A stretch of DNA of 64,000 nt from Adiantum capillus-veneris (GCA_014529385.2 CM043944.1:59262268-59326267); one strand, 5' to 3'; numbered from the stretch's first letter, positions 41,542-53,995 are shown. The notes: a model not told the origin generated them from the letters alone. Numbers and translations are program-made.

Positions 41542-41848
41542 GCAACCACACCCATTGTTTAGAGATTGTTGATTGCAAAGAGTATGGAGAGGGTCTAACA
41601 GTGCCCGATGGATTATGGTTCCTGTAGAGTTTGCTATTAGCTCATTAGCTCAATAATGTTTAAGCCAAAGGTAAGTCCTGAAAGAATTCATTATTAAGTC
41701 TATAGTTCTCAACGGTGTACCTTGAACAAAGTTCTTCCCAACAAGAAAATATATCCCTGTCCCACTTACCCTCTTGCAATTATCAAGTCCAACCTTTCGT
41801 GACCAACTTAAGTACCTCTCTTCTTAAGCAAGAAAAGAGAAACCAATA

Positions 41849-41860
41849 GCTCTGATACCA
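41849..41860 (-). promoter_or_regulatory. primer binding site of element D (initiator-Met type)
   Basis: TGGTATCAGAGC on the minus strand, the classical plant initiator-tRNA-Met PBS, one base from the LTR end CCGTTACA. It lies about 400 bases upstream of the gag ATG. Confidence 0.88.
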
Positions 41861-41861
41861 A

Positions 41862-43320
41862 TGTAACGGAATTAGACTTGTAAACTGGAAAGTAGCGGAA
41901 TTAAAATAACTATAGTGATCATTTTTAAGAGAATTCTTCAAGAGCATAAAGAGAAGACTTGATGATAGATAGAAACATATCCATTATACTTAGTTATCTT
42001 GGCATGAACAATAATTTGCAAGAGAGACAATTAGAGAAGTTGACAATAGTTGAGGACCGGATTTACTTGGAGCCGGTCCCCCCTCCCAAAGGCTTTTGTG
42101 TTATAGATTCTCCCATAATGTGAGACTTGGTACAATACAAGCTTTGTGTTCCTTAGAACCTAATCGATGCAATGAAGATGGAAAGCTTCATGCATCAAAA
42201 TTATGCCCTTAATCAACTTAATGAAAGCATTAACTTGTCCCGGGCCTCATTCCCAAGATCTCAAACACCTTCAAAGGTGGAGAGAGCTAGCAGGGAATGA
42301 GGGTAGGGAAGAGGAAGAAGAAGTAACATACAATAAAGAAGTACCTTCCTCACCTTAGATTACTCTTGTAGCTTTGCTTAGCATAGTAAATAGATGGTAG
42401 AGAAGATGAGCATGCCATTGAAGCTTGGCTCTTGGTTCGATTTGCATTCCATAGCCAAGAGTTGTTGGTGTAGGCTCTCAACTTCTCAAGCTTGAAGAAG
42501 GAGATGGAGTTCTTTGCTTCACACCATCAAAGTGTGTGTGTGTGTATGAGAATGAGAATAAGGATGCCCAAATCAACCCCCCCCCCCCCCCCCCCCCCCC
42601 GGCTCCTCTTATGATTGGTCGACCCCCCCCCCTCTCTCTCTCTCTCTCGTACTATTTAATTATATCATTTGTACAAGTGTCCTCTTTTCTTCCTTTGAGA
42701 GAAAGAGCTTAATTATTTATTTTAAATACATCTAAATTCTCATTGGACCCCTTTAAAGCCTATCCAATAGGATTCAAGCACATCATGAGGGCAAAATGGG
42801 AAGGATCTTGACATGTGTCTTTTATGCTTCTTAAGAGATCATGTTTGAATTGAACAATTCAAGCACCTTAGTCATTTAAGCATGACAATCTTTTATGCCT
42901 CTTGAGAGATCATGTTTGAATTGAACACTTCAAGCACCTCAGTCATTTAAGCGTGACAAGCACCTCAAGCTTGGACAAAGTTCTCACAAACACATTAAGC
43001 ACCGTAGTCAGCAAGCACGACAAGCACCTCTTTGGAGGTCTTTAATGAAGCTAACCCTAAGGTCTTCCAAGCTCCATTATATGCACATGTCTATAGTCTA
43101 CCTCTTGTTCCCATTCATCGTCCCCATATTAAATGATCAGCTTAATATGAGAAAGTCTTTTTGGAATAGGTAGATATTGAATTTTATGACAAGATGTAAG
43201 AGTCATAAGTCAATGGAACTTAGATCCGGTTCTAAGCACTACAATCCACATTATTCTTACCATCTAAAGGTGACTAACTCACAAAAATAATAAAAGGCCT
43301 CATTAGCCTTAGGAATCTCA
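41862..43320 (-). repeat. 5' LTR of element D (far end uncertain)
   Basis: The end next to the PBS reads TGTAACGG on the plus strand (CCGTTACA on the minus), giving the CA terminus. The other end is not fixed; 43,320 is the last base before an unrelated fold-back repeat. Inside are a 24-base poly-C run (42,577-42,600), a C/CT run at 42,625-42,648 and a 71-bp tandem duplication from 42,818. The matching 3' LTR was lost with the truncation at 18,927. Confidence 0.5.
42818..42965. repeat. 71-bp tandem duplication
   Basis: TCTTTTATGC...GAGATCATGTTTGAATTGAAC occurs at 42,818 and again at 42,889, both followed by CAAGCACCT and GTCATTTAAG. Inside the presumed LTR of element D. Confidence 0.75.
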
Positions 43321-43327
43321 TGCTATA

Positions 43328-44411
<1,084 letters not shown>

Positions 44412-44653
44412 TGTAGTAGCTCACGCTCTCGGGATATATAAGTGGTTATCTCCACTTGCACTTTGCTTTGGCTAGGGATCATAAAAATTAATACCTCTTT
44501 CCATAGTCAACCTAATTAATTGTGGAGACTCCACCCCAACAATCATCTCGCTATGAGCTTTTGTGCCACCACCTCTTGGCATGGGAGCGAAGGTTTGGAT
44601 CAATCCTTTTGCTCTTTCTCCTAAAACCTCATCCAACGAAAGACAACAGTATG

Positions 44654-44656
<3 letters not shown>

Positions 44657-44685
<29 letters not shown>

Positions 44686-44705
44686 CATATATATTACACG
44701 CACAT

Positions 44706-44750
<45 letters not shown>

Positions 44751-44782
44751 GATACACCCATTCCCCCCCCCCCCCCCCCCCC
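44657..44782. repeat. (CT)n, (TG)n and 20-base poly-C cluster
   Basis: CT run about 44,653-44,681, TG run about 44,709-44,744, C run 44,763-44,782. The reading frames here are low-complexity only. Confidence 0.9.
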
Positions 44783-45540
44783 AAAAGTTGTGGACCATGA
44801 CTATTTTATATCATCAAACATGTATAGAAATTGTAGACATCAACAAATAGAAATATAACAAGCATAAACAAATATATCTAACCCTAATGGAGTTTAAGAT
44901 AACACGACATCCATATGTAAGTCTGTTTACTTGGATCACACACTCAAATTATCAAGAAAAAGAACTTTACCAGCAAACTTGTGAGAGTGACACCATAAAT
45001 GGTGTTGGTGTGTGTCTTTTTTTTTAAGGTTTAGATGCAACTATTAGTCATTTCAATCTTTTATGGTCATATAGAATATTGACAACTTGCAGTATTGTAG
45101 AGATCATGCGACTTTCTCGAAAGTGAGATTCTCTACCTTACGAATTTTGGTCCTTAGGTAGCCATAATTGCCTTGGCTTCAGAGTATTGTGCATTGTGTA
45201 AGAGAAAGGAGAATTAGCAATTGTCCAATCTCCCTAGTTCATAGATACTCGTCACGTTTTTTGAGATGGTCCTGACGTATGATTGCCTTTATTTTCATGC
45301 CTTTTTGTGGAGTTGTTAATGCTTATAGACACTAAGGTGTGTTTTGGTAGCCACAACTTTGTTTGGCCTTCATAACACCCTTGTGCCTCCAAAGACTTCT
45401 TTGTAGTGAGCCACCCTATTGAGTTTTTTTTCTATCTTGACTGGCCTTCAGCCCATCGAGGCTCATCACCATCACCTACTTATCTCAAATTGGCTACGTT
45501 CAGTATTGGAAGCTGATGAAGGTAATAAGGGAGCCACATG
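44783..45540. other. intergenic, no gene seen
   Basis: AT-rich sequence 3' of the PPR gene on its strand. No repeat or motif recognised. Confidence 0.5.
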
Positions 45541-45543
45541 ATC

Positions 45544-45815
45544 CTAGGTAGGGGTATCTGCAATTTGGAGGTCCATCCATCGACATGTAAATTCCATTTT
45601 CCATTCAAGCACAATTCCAATCTGCATGGGTGGTACCAACACTGAGACCCAACATTTCTGGGTTAGTGTGTGAGCTACTTGCTTGCCCCTCGTGTTTGTT
45701 TCATCCATATTTGGGCAGGACTTGAGTGACAGGCTTTCTGAATTGGAAATTCCCATCTAGCTTAATTTAAGAATCTCATCATGAATGGCAGCGTCTTGTG
45801 TAATGCCACATGCCT
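45544..45815 (-). pseudogene. out-of-frame C-terminal remnant of the PPR gene
   Basis: Past the stop, a shifted frame reads VKACGITQDAAIHDEILKLS then a stop at about 45,757. KACGITQDA repeats the LKACGSTQDA phrase of the L motifs, so this is the next PPR L motif knocked out of frame by about 20 extra bases around 45,800-45,830. Nothing recognisable follows to 45,544. Confidence 0.55.
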
Positions 45816-48632
45816 TCACGGTGTAAGCATAGCCTTCAAGATTAAAGTATAAGTGACTGAATTTGGAGAGATACACTCGCTCTGCATCCGCTGAAAACAG
45901 CCCAGAGCTTCCTGGCCCTGACCTTGTTCCGCATATCCTGCAATCAGTGCATTCCAAGAGTCCACATTCCGGACAGGAAGCTCCTCAAGCACTTTTTGCG
46001 CTTTCTGAAGTGCACCACATTTAGCAAACATGTCGACTGAGGCATTGCCAAGCATGACATCTGTTTTCAATAGCTCCTGACTAACAATATCAGCGTGAAT
46101 TTTTGTGCCCATATCAGCATCTTGCGTACAGCCACATGCCTTCAATATGCACGCATAAGTGATTCCATCTGGAGAGAGGCCCTCGCTTTGCATCCGCTGA
46201 AAACAGCCTAGAGCTTTCTGGCCCTGGCCTTGTTGCACGTATCCCGCAATCAATGCACTCCAAGAGATAACATTCCGGACAGGGAGCTCATCCAGCACTT
46301 TTTGTGCTTTCTGAAGTGCACCACATTTGGCATACATATCAACCAAGGCATTGCCAAGCACGACGTTTTTTTGCAACAGCCCCTGACTAGCAATATTATC
46401 GTGAATTTTTATGCCCATATCAACATCTTGCGTAGATCCACATGCCTTCAAGATGCACGCGTAGGTGATTGCATCTGGAGAGAGGCCCTCACTTTGCATT
46501 CGCTCAAAACAGCCTAGAGCTTCCTGGCCCTGCTCCTGTCGCGCGTATCCCGCAATCAATGCACTCCAAGAGACAACATTCCGGACAGGAAGCTCCTCAA
46601 GCACTTTTTGTGCTTTGTGAAGTGCACCACATTTGGCATATATATTGATCAAGGAATTGCCAAGCACAACATTATTTTGAAACAAACCCTGACTAACAAT
46701 ATCAGTGTGAATTTTTATGCCCATATCAGCATCTTGCGTAGAGCCACATGCCTTCAAGACGCACGCATAGGTGATTGCATCTGCAGAGAGGCCCTCACTT
46801 TGCATCCGCTGAAAACAGCCAAGAGCTTCCTGGCCCTGCCCCTGTTGGGCATATCCTGCAATCAGTGCATTCCACGAGACGACATCCCGGACACAAAGCT
46901 CCTGGAGCACTCTTTGTGCTTTCTGAAGTAAACCACATTTCGCATACATGTCAACCAAGGCATTGCCAAGCATGACATCTTTTTCCAACAGCCCCTGACT
47001 AACAATAGCAGCATGAATTTTTATGCCTGTATCAGCCTCTTGCACAGAGCCACATGCCCTCAAGATGCACGCATAGGTGATTGCATCTGGAGAGAGGCCC
47101 TCCTTTTGCATCCGCTGAAAACAGCCTAGAGCTTCCTGGCCCTGCTCCTGTTGCACGTATCCCGCAATCAATGCACTCCACGAGACAACATTCCGGACAG
47201 GAAGCTCCTCAAGCACTTTTTGTGCTTTCAGAAGTGCACCACATTTGGCATACATATCGACCAAGGCATTGCCAAGCTCGACATTTTTTTGCAACAGCCC
47301 CTGACTAACAATATCATTGTGAATTTTTATGCCCATATCAGCATCTTGTGTAGAACCACATGCCTTCAAGATGCTTGCATAGGTGATTACATCTGGAGAG
47401 AGGCCCTCGCTTTGCATCCGCTGAAAACAACCTAGAGCTTCCTGGCCCTGCCCTCGTTGCGCATATCCCGCAATCAATGCACTCCAAGAGACAACATTCC
47501 GGATAGGAAGTTCCTCAAGCACCTTTTGTGCTTTGTGAAGTGCACCACATTTGGCATACATATCGACCAAGGCATTGCCAAGCACGACATTTTTTTTCAA
47601 TAGCCCCTGACTAACAATATCATCGTGAATATTTATGCCCATATCAACATCTTGCGTAGAGCCACATGCCTTCAAGATGCATACATAGGTGATTGCATCT
47701 GGAGAGAGGCCCTCATTTCGCATCCGCTGAAAACAGCCTAGAGCTTTCTGGCCCTGTCCCTGTTGGGCATACCCTGCAATAAGTGCATTCCACGATACAA
47801 CGTCCCAGACATGAAGCTGCTCGAGCACTCTTTGTGCTTTCTGAAGTAGACCACATTTCACATACATGTCGACCAAGGCATTGCCAAGCATGATATCTTT
47901 CTTCAACATCCCTTGACTAACAACATCAGTGTGAATTTTTATGCCCATATCAACATCTTGCGTAGAGCCACATGCCTTCAAGATGCACACATAGGTGATT
48001 GCATCTGGAGAGAGGCCCTCGTTTTGCATTCGCTGAAAACAGCCTACAGCTTTCTGGCCCTGCTCCTGTTGCGCGTATCCTGCAATCAGTGCATTCCAAG
48101 AGACGACGTTCCGGACAGGAAGCTCCTCAAGCACTTTTTGTGATTTGCGAAGTGCACCACATTTGGCATACATATCGACCAAGGCATTGCCAAGCACGAC
48201 ATTTTTTTGCAACAGCCCTTGACTAACAATATCATCATGAATTTTTGTGCCCATATCAACATCTTGCATGGAGCCGCATGCCTTCAAGATGCATGCATAG
48301 GTGATTGCATCTGGAGAGAGGCCCTCGCTTCGCATGTGCTGAAAACAGCACAGAGCTTCCTGGGACTGCCCTTGTTGGGCATATCCTGCAATCAATGTGT
48401 TCCAAGAGACCACGTCCCGCACAGGAAGCTCATCAAAGATTTGTTGCGCCCTGACAAGTGCACCACACTTGACATACATACTGACCAGCATGTTCCCAAA
48501 GTATGCGTTCCTTTCAAGTAACCCACTATCGTAAATCTCAGCATGTATCCTACTGCCTTGGTACAAATCCTTCTTCTTAGCACAGTCTTTAAGTGAGCTC
48601 ACAAAAGAAAGATTCATTCTCTTCCTCTCCAT
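45816..48632 (-). CDS. PLS-type pentatricopeptide repeat protein, nine triplet units
   Basis: 938 codons from ATG 48,632 (MERKRMNLSFVSSLKDCAKK). The body is nine units of 102 residues, each an L motif (AITYACILKACGS...), an S motif (VVLGNALVDMYAKCG...) and a P motif (VVSWNALIAGYAQQGQGQ... ending LSPD). DNA units are 306 bp and very alike. P motifs nearly all carry Asn at position 5 and Asp at the last position, a pair associated with U recognition in the PPR code. PPR proteins usually bind organelle RNA. No E or DYW editing domain is seen. The frame ends at ILKAMLTP, apparently from a short insertion; another frame continues VKACGITQDAAIHDEILKLS (to 45,757), so the C-terminus is probably truncated. 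No clear transit peptide. Confidence 0.92.
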   Translation of the reverse strand: MERKRMNLSFVSSLKDCAKKKDLYQGSRIHAEIYDSGLLERNAYFGNMLVSMYVKCGALVRAQQIFDELPVRDVVSWNTLIAGYAQQGQSQEALCCFQHMRSEGLSPDAITYACILKACGSMQDVDMGTKIHDDIVSQGLLQKNVVLGNALVDMYAKCGALRKSQKVLEELPVRNVVSWNALIAGYAQQEQGQKAVGCFQRMQNEGLSPDAITYVCILKACGSTQDVDMGIKIHTDVVSQGMLKKDIMLGNALVDMYVKCGLLQKAQRVLEQLHVWDVVSWNALIAGYAQQGQGQKALGCFQRMRNEGLSPDAITYVCILKACGSTQDVDMGINIHDDIVSQGLLKKNVVLGNALVDMYAKCGALHKAQKVLEELPIRNVVSWSALIAGYAQRGQGQEALGCFQRMQSEGLSPDVITYASILKACGSTQDADMGIKIHNDIVSQGLLQKNVELGNALVDMYAKCGALLKAQKVLEELPVRNVVSWSALIAGYVQQEQGQEALGCFQRMQKEGLSPDAITYACILRACGSVQEADTGIKIHAAIVSQGLLEKDVMLGNALVDMYAKCGLLQKAQRVLQELCVRDVVSWNALIAGYAQQGQGQEALGCFQRMQSEGLSADAITYACVLKACGSTQDADMGIKIHTDIVSQGLFQNNVVLGNSLINIYAKCGALHKAQKVLEELPVRNVVSWSALIAGYARQEQGQEALGCFERMQSEGLSPDAITYACILKACGSTQDVDMGIKIHDNIASQGLLQKNVVLGNALVDMYAKCGALQKAQKVLDELPVRNVISWSALIAGYVQQGQGQKALGCFQRMQSEGLSPDGITYACILKACGCTQDADMGTKIHADIVSQELLKTDVMLGNASVDMFAKCGALQKAQKVLEELPVRNVDSWNALIAGYAEQGQGQEALGCFQRMQSECISPNSVTYTLILKAMLTP

Positions 48633-48639
48633 GTTTGCT

Positions 48640-49940
48640 ACGAGGGTGGGCTCCCAGCTGCGACGCTACACGCCTCATATGTGTTTTTTTGGCAACTCCA
48701 GTAGCGAAGCGTGGGCTGCTTGCCTTTAACTGCAGAGCTCGACTGTGTCCCACACTATAAGCTTTTGCATGCTCTGCACCTGTGGTGTTTGTGCTTCGTT
48801 GTGTCCAAGCTATGGTCATCGTGACATTGTGCTGGGAACAGGAGGCCAAACTACGCGGCCAGGAGCTATGCCCTCGAGATCCGACGTCAAACAAAAAAAA
48901 ATGGGCATGGCCCAATACTCGAAGTGAACTTCGACAGAACCAGGACAAAAACAAGTGATAAAATCACAAGGCCTACCTTTAGAAGAATAGGGGAAGGCTA
49001 ATACCACCATTGCAATCTTTAACAACTTATAAATCACAAGGCTTGCACATATGTACATATGCTCACATCTTTCAGTGACATACATAAATATCGTCACATC
49101 TATGCTTCATATTCATGTATTGCCCACATAGGATTTATAATAGGCCATACGACCAATGGTTGAGCTCCATTCTCCAACAAAATCAAAGCTTGAAAAGAGT
49201 GGTCATGCATGCGATGAACCTAAGCACAAATGGAAACAAAGCAAAGCACGGTTTGCCTTGCCAAGACATCTATTTGGCTTGCAAGAGCTAACTTTGAGCT
49301 CCCTCCCTCCCTCTCTCTCTCTCTCACTCACTCTCAAGTCGTGATGATGGAGATGGAGGGTAGTGCCTTTCCTCGATTATAGAAGAGGCATGCCCCTATG
49401 ATTGTAAAAGGTGATAACGGTAATGGACAAGTTACTCAATGGCAACGCATAACACCATGCAATCCCCATGTAAAGACATTGATCTAGTAGTAGTGCCAAG
49501 TACATTTTCAAATGTTTTTTAAAACACCTTGCTTAGCGCCTTGCCTTTCAGAATAAAAAATGGCAAAGTAGAAAATAAAAGGGTTGATCAAGGATTAAGA
49601 ATACCATTTCTTCTTCTTTTATATTCTTTGATATGAAGCCAAAGCCAACATTGAAGATTTTCTCCTTGGCAATATATACAACTTTAGGAATACTGTCGCA
49701 AAGGGACGGAGCAATAAGTCACAACCCTATTTTAAACCACTTCGATCAAAGAAACAACTAGCTTTGGACTTGTAGTCACACGACCAATGCCAAAGAAAAG
49801 AAAAACAGAGAGCCTAACCACACTTCACGTAAGAGCAACACCTCCACAAGGAGCAATCCCTATCGTCTTGAGAGGGCCAACAATCCCCTTGTTTATCATC
49901 GCAATTGTGCAACCCTTCCAGCATCATCGTGCAACCCACC
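48640..49940. other. region upstream of the PPR gene, no gene seen
   Basis: Presumed promoter and intergenic DNA for the minus-strand PPR gene. CACTATAAGC near 48,753 reads as GCTTATAGTG on the minus strand, a weak TATA-like element. A CT run lies near 49,313-49,324. No ORF of known family. Confidence 0.4.
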
Positions 49941-49944
49941 AACC

Positions 49945-50150
49945 CTTTTTCTACAATGATGACTCATGCAAGGGTGTGTCCTTAGCATTGATGGCATCTC
50001 AGCACAAGGAGAGAGGAAGGGACGTTGATAATTCCTCACAGCTCACTCTTTTTCTACAATGATGACTCATGCAAGGGTGTGTCCTTAGCATGGATGACAT
50101 CTTAAGCACAAGGAGAGAGAAAGGGACGTTGATAATTCCTCACAACTCAG
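49945..50150. repeat. 103-bp tandem duplication
   Basis: CTTTTTCTACAATGATGACT through GATAATTCCTCACA occurs at 49,945 and again at 50,048 with a few changes. Non-coding. Confidence 0.85.
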
Positions 50151-51230
50151 TAGTCTCTACCAACTTTCTAGATCAGGCAAAATGTTATATATCACAACTC
50201 ACACACACACACAGCTCTTTGTGTGCAAATCTGTAGAGACTAGTCAGGTGCATGTTTGATGGGGTATGAAGGTGGAGGAGTTGCTTCTTGATACTTCCTC
50301 TCGCAAATATGGTGTGGATGCAAGCGAGTACCATGAAGTTGGAGCATGTCAGTGGGCCAAAAAAGTTAAGAGAGGATGGAGATAGCATTGTGGGAAACCA
50401 ACTGTTTTCCCCCTGCAGCCAAACAACAGCTCCAACAACAACACAATCATCAACAACATCATCAATAGCACAAATTGGAATGCTATATTGAAGGGCAATA
50501 AAATGCAGCATGCCTACAAATGAGGCATACAAGGCAATTGAAAGGGCCACTATTTAGAGAGTCCAGATTCTCAATATTCAAAAGGATTTATGACTTGAAG
50601 CCCATCTTCTCCTTAATTCGAGCAAGAAACATTTCCACTCTAATCCCATGACCGCTATATTATGCACTAAGAAGATTACAACGCATGTCGTAGCCACTCA
50701 GCGCCCTATTAACTCATGCTTTTAACCCTCACAAGGGCAAGTAGTAAATGTTGGTCAACCTGCTCACTCAGGCCTAACCTTCACAAGCATTTTGGAGGGT
50801 GACCATATGCTCTTTTGTCGGCAAGCCATGGATGTCATTCCCTGGAGTAGGACTTGCCTAGCAGCATACGAAGAAACCAAAAGGGTGATAGGAAGGGAAA
50901 CCAAAAGGGAAACAAGGCATGCATCGCACTACGGGCCACCTATATGAAAGTGCCATCGACATCATCCTCTAGACTCTTAACATTGAATTCCATAAGCTGG
51001 GGCAACAGTTTGCCACACATCAAAGAGGCGGCACACATTGGCATGGTGGGAGAAGAGGAAGGGTTCAAAGGTCAAGATGTGCTAGCTGACCTCCATTTCC
51101 ACCTGTGGTACTGTGCACCAAGTCGTGCACCAACTCTAGGGAGGAGAAGTGCCTGAGCTGCTTGGGGGACTTCTCCCCTTTGACCGACTAGTAATGGTAA
51201 GAGAAGGAGAACCAATCTATATGGTGGAAA
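50151..51230. other. intergenic, no gene recognised
   Basis: Short ORFs on both strands but none with a known motif. A short tandem AACCAAAAGGG phrase at 50,873-50,911. Confidence 0.4.
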
Positions 51231-51725
51231 ATGGCACAGACAATATTATCAATCATGGTGGTTTTTGCATCCCAGAAGAAGGTGAGATTGAGCTTGTTGT
51301 TCTGGGTGGTGTAGGCTAGGTTGACATGGCTGACGGTCGAGTAGCCAAGCGGGGTGAAGGAAATTCCATAGAGGACTTTGTAGTGAGGCTTGGCCGCAGG
51401 GTTGAATAGGTTGGAGGAGGCTATGGGTTGCCCAAGTTCTCAGGAAGGACAAATGACTTACAGGGGGTTGGGATGGAGGGGCAGGCCAGAAACTTCCAGG
51501 GGTAACCCAGAGCAATCTTGATGGTGGTGAAGACGTCAGACACACCGAGGATGCGGCTAGTGCTATCTGCCTAGTCTCCATAGGGGAAACGTAGTTGGTT
51601 AGCTAGCTTGGCAACCTCCTCCTTCTCAATGGCATGGAGAGCAACACCATCACAACCAGCTTGTCTGCACTTCACAATTGGCACACAGGACCACCCCGAC
51701 CCCTGTTGCACCGGCATTGTTTCCT
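51230..51725 (-). pseudogene. unrecognised protein fragment with one stop and one frameshift
   Basis: Minus strand from about 51,718 reads MPVQQGSGWSCVPIVKCRQA, GCDGVALHAIEKEEVAKLAN, QLRFPYGD, a TAG, then GVSDVFTTIKIALGYPWKFL and CPSIPTPCKSFVLPENLGN. After a shift near 51,435 a second frame gives SSNLFNPAAKPHYKVLYGIS, FTPLGYSTVSHVNLAYTTQN and NKLNLTFFWDAKTTMIDN. The composition and patterning are protein-like over about 155 residues, with an alternating hydrophobic, beta-sheet-like C-terminus. I cannot name the family with confidence. Probably a relic of a host gene. Confidence 0.4.
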
Positions 51726-51995
51726 AGTTGACTCCTCGCACACACAAATACAGAGCTTACATACACCACGAGCTGGTCATCAGCACACTTACATCGACTG
51801 CATCGAGCAGATCCAACTAAGACGTGAAAGGAAAAAGGCCCACTGGAAGGGTTCAAAGTTGCAATGTGCTAGTCCTATTGGTCATGCCTAGTGTTTTGAT
51901 AGGCTCGACCACCATGGCTGTAGTCGTCGAACAGTTTCTCTTGTGGCGTTTTGAAGCACTTCAATGGCGTGGGCCGTGCAACTTCACACACACAC

Positions 51996-51997
<2 letters not shown>

Positions 51998-52039
<42 letters not shown>
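51998..52039. repeat. (GA)n microsatellite
   Basis: About 40 bases of GA following an ACACAC run. Confidence 0.93.
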
Positions 52040-52040
<1 letters not shown>

Positions 52041-52537
52041 TGTTCAGAGAGTTTATCAAGAGGTTCACCAACCCTCGGGAGTCGAGACTCTGTAGTCTGC
52101 GGCCTTCTAATTTTTCAAGCCTTCTAACCTTCAAGGCGAAGAGAGACATTGGTCAGCCCATCAATTAGCAATGCCCAACAAAGTAGGAAGGGAGATGAGA
52201 GAGAGTGAGCACTGAGCACTGAGATTCTCAGAACAAAGCAACATTGGTTGCTAGCCTGTAAGCCATCATCCATGAAAACACAAAGTTTGAGTAGTGGGAG
52301 TCGGGGCCTAAGCTTTGGAGAAGATTGCAATGCAAGCTGTCTATTGTGCCCTCTGCAACCTGGGTCGGGACTAAAGAATCTCTTTATTTTTTCAGCAGAA
52401 GCTCTTGCATGGTTTTCAATATAGAGGACAAGGTCTGCGCAAACATCAAACTTTAACTGCGAGTCAATTTTTTTCCTTCTTCAACTTCTCTGTTTCATCT
52501 GGAAGGGAAGGGCTCCGCGCACTCCTCTCAGATGATG

Positions 52538-52639
<102 letters not shown>

Positions 52640-52774
52640 AAGCTCATTGTAATACCGTATGCTTGTAGGATGGCGCAGGCTGCAGCGCTCTCTCTCTCTC
52701 TCTCTCAACGCCCTGCAGCTTCAAATTTAAATTCCCTAGCTATACACCATCCAATGCAGAAGGTGGTGATGGCT

Positions 52775-52814
<40 letters not shown>

Positions 52815-52816
<2 letters not shown>

Positions 52817-53420
52817 ATGATAGGTGCTTGGGACACCCGGAGAGAGTCCAACATTGATTTATTATGGCCAACTCATGTTCCTAGGCACTCATCTTTCCTT
52901 GGAGTTTAGCCTTCACAAGCTAGGATATCCTTGGAGTTTAGCCTTAATCTCTCTCCCTCGGAGCCTCTCTCCCTCCCTCTCTCTCTCTCTCTCTCTCCAA
53001 GCTCAGCTCTCTCTCCATGCTCAACTGGGATATGTCGACATCTAGGCCACCACACCCACCACTCATTCTTTTGATGAGTGTTTTATTTATTGAGAGTATC
53101 AACCAATTCCACCCAACCATAAAACTATCATTATCTTATCTCGTAGGAGTCTTCCTAATGAGAATATTTTATTTCTTTCATCTAAAAATAATTTGTACAA
53201 TCTTCCCTTTTCATTAGCAAAAAGGGAAACCATCACTAAGACCTTCCCCCTTTGGGATAGGCCAAAAAACAAGGGGAAAAAAAGTGATAAAATCAGGAGG
53301 CTACAAAATAGGATAATAGGATTTGACCATATGATAAAACTCATAATGCCTCAAATTAGACTGGAATTAGCATGTAGTTTGTCACAAATTATCTCTATAA
53401 ACAAAAGCAATTTTACCATC
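52815..53420. other. intergenic, microsatellite-rich, no gene seen
   Basis: Contains CT runs near 52,976-52,998 and a short duplicated CCTTGGAGTTTAGCCTT phrase (52,899 and 52,931). No coding region recognised. Confidence 0.45.
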
Positions 53421-53426
53421 TTGTAT

Positions 53427-53482
53427 CGATAGACTATCGGTCTTCTTATAAAAAGATAGACTATCGGTCTTCTTATAAAAAG
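53427..53482. repeat. tandem repeat, 27-bp unit, two copies
   Basis: ATAGACTATCGGTCTTCTTA followed by TAAAAAG, twice in a row. Confidence 0.85.
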
Positions 53483-53519
53483 CTCGAAAATTTTTGCTTT
53501 GGAGAAATTTATGTCACAA

Positions 53520-53665
53520 CCGGGGGTACTTTGGAATTTTGGAAAATTTGAAAAGCATTTTGGGAATTTTTGACAAAATATGGGGTATTTTGGTAATTTT
53601 TTAAATTTGAAGGGTGTTTTGAAAATTTTCACAAATTAAAGAGGTATTTTGATAATTTTTGTTTT
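53520..53665. repeat. degenerate minisatellite
   Basis: Four imperfect units of the form GGGGTATTTTGGTAATTTTT plus AAATTTGAA, period about 40-45 bases. Confidence 0.65.
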
Positions 53666-53749
53666 CTTTTTAAGTTAGAAAAACGTTGTGATGGTGATGG
53701 CAATGGCGGAGACTTCAAATATTACATATGTTATGTAGGCCTAATCCAA

Positions 53750-53949
53750 GAGATTGCCGTCGCCCGCCCTCTGCAAGTGCCCACTGGCGTCGTCAGCTTG
53801 CAGTCTTCAGCAAGTCTCTCTCTCTCTCTCTCTCTCTCTTTTCTTTGCAAAGTGTACATGCATGGCCACCCCATATCGCTCCTGCAAGAGATTGCCGTCG
53901 CCCGCCCTCTGCAGTGCCCACCGGCATCGTCGGCTAGCAGTCTTCATCA

Positions 53950-53965
<16 letters not shown>
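53750..53965. repeat. 137-bp tandem duplication with CT tails
   Basis: AGATTGCCGTCGCCCGCCCT ... CAGTCTTCA...AAG then CT run, at about 53,751 and again at about 53,888. Confidence 0.8.

Positions 53966-53984
<19 letters not shown>

Positions 53985-53995
<11 letters not shown>

Noticed and set aside
45816-48632. Regular 306-bp repeat as a CRISPR-like or satellite array
   Set aside because: The repeat codes for PPR triplets in one open frame and lacks repeat-spacer structure.
48589-48954. 121-codon ORF overlapping the start of the PPR gene
   Set aside because: It is in a different frame on the same strand, overlaps the PPR N-terminus and has no motif.
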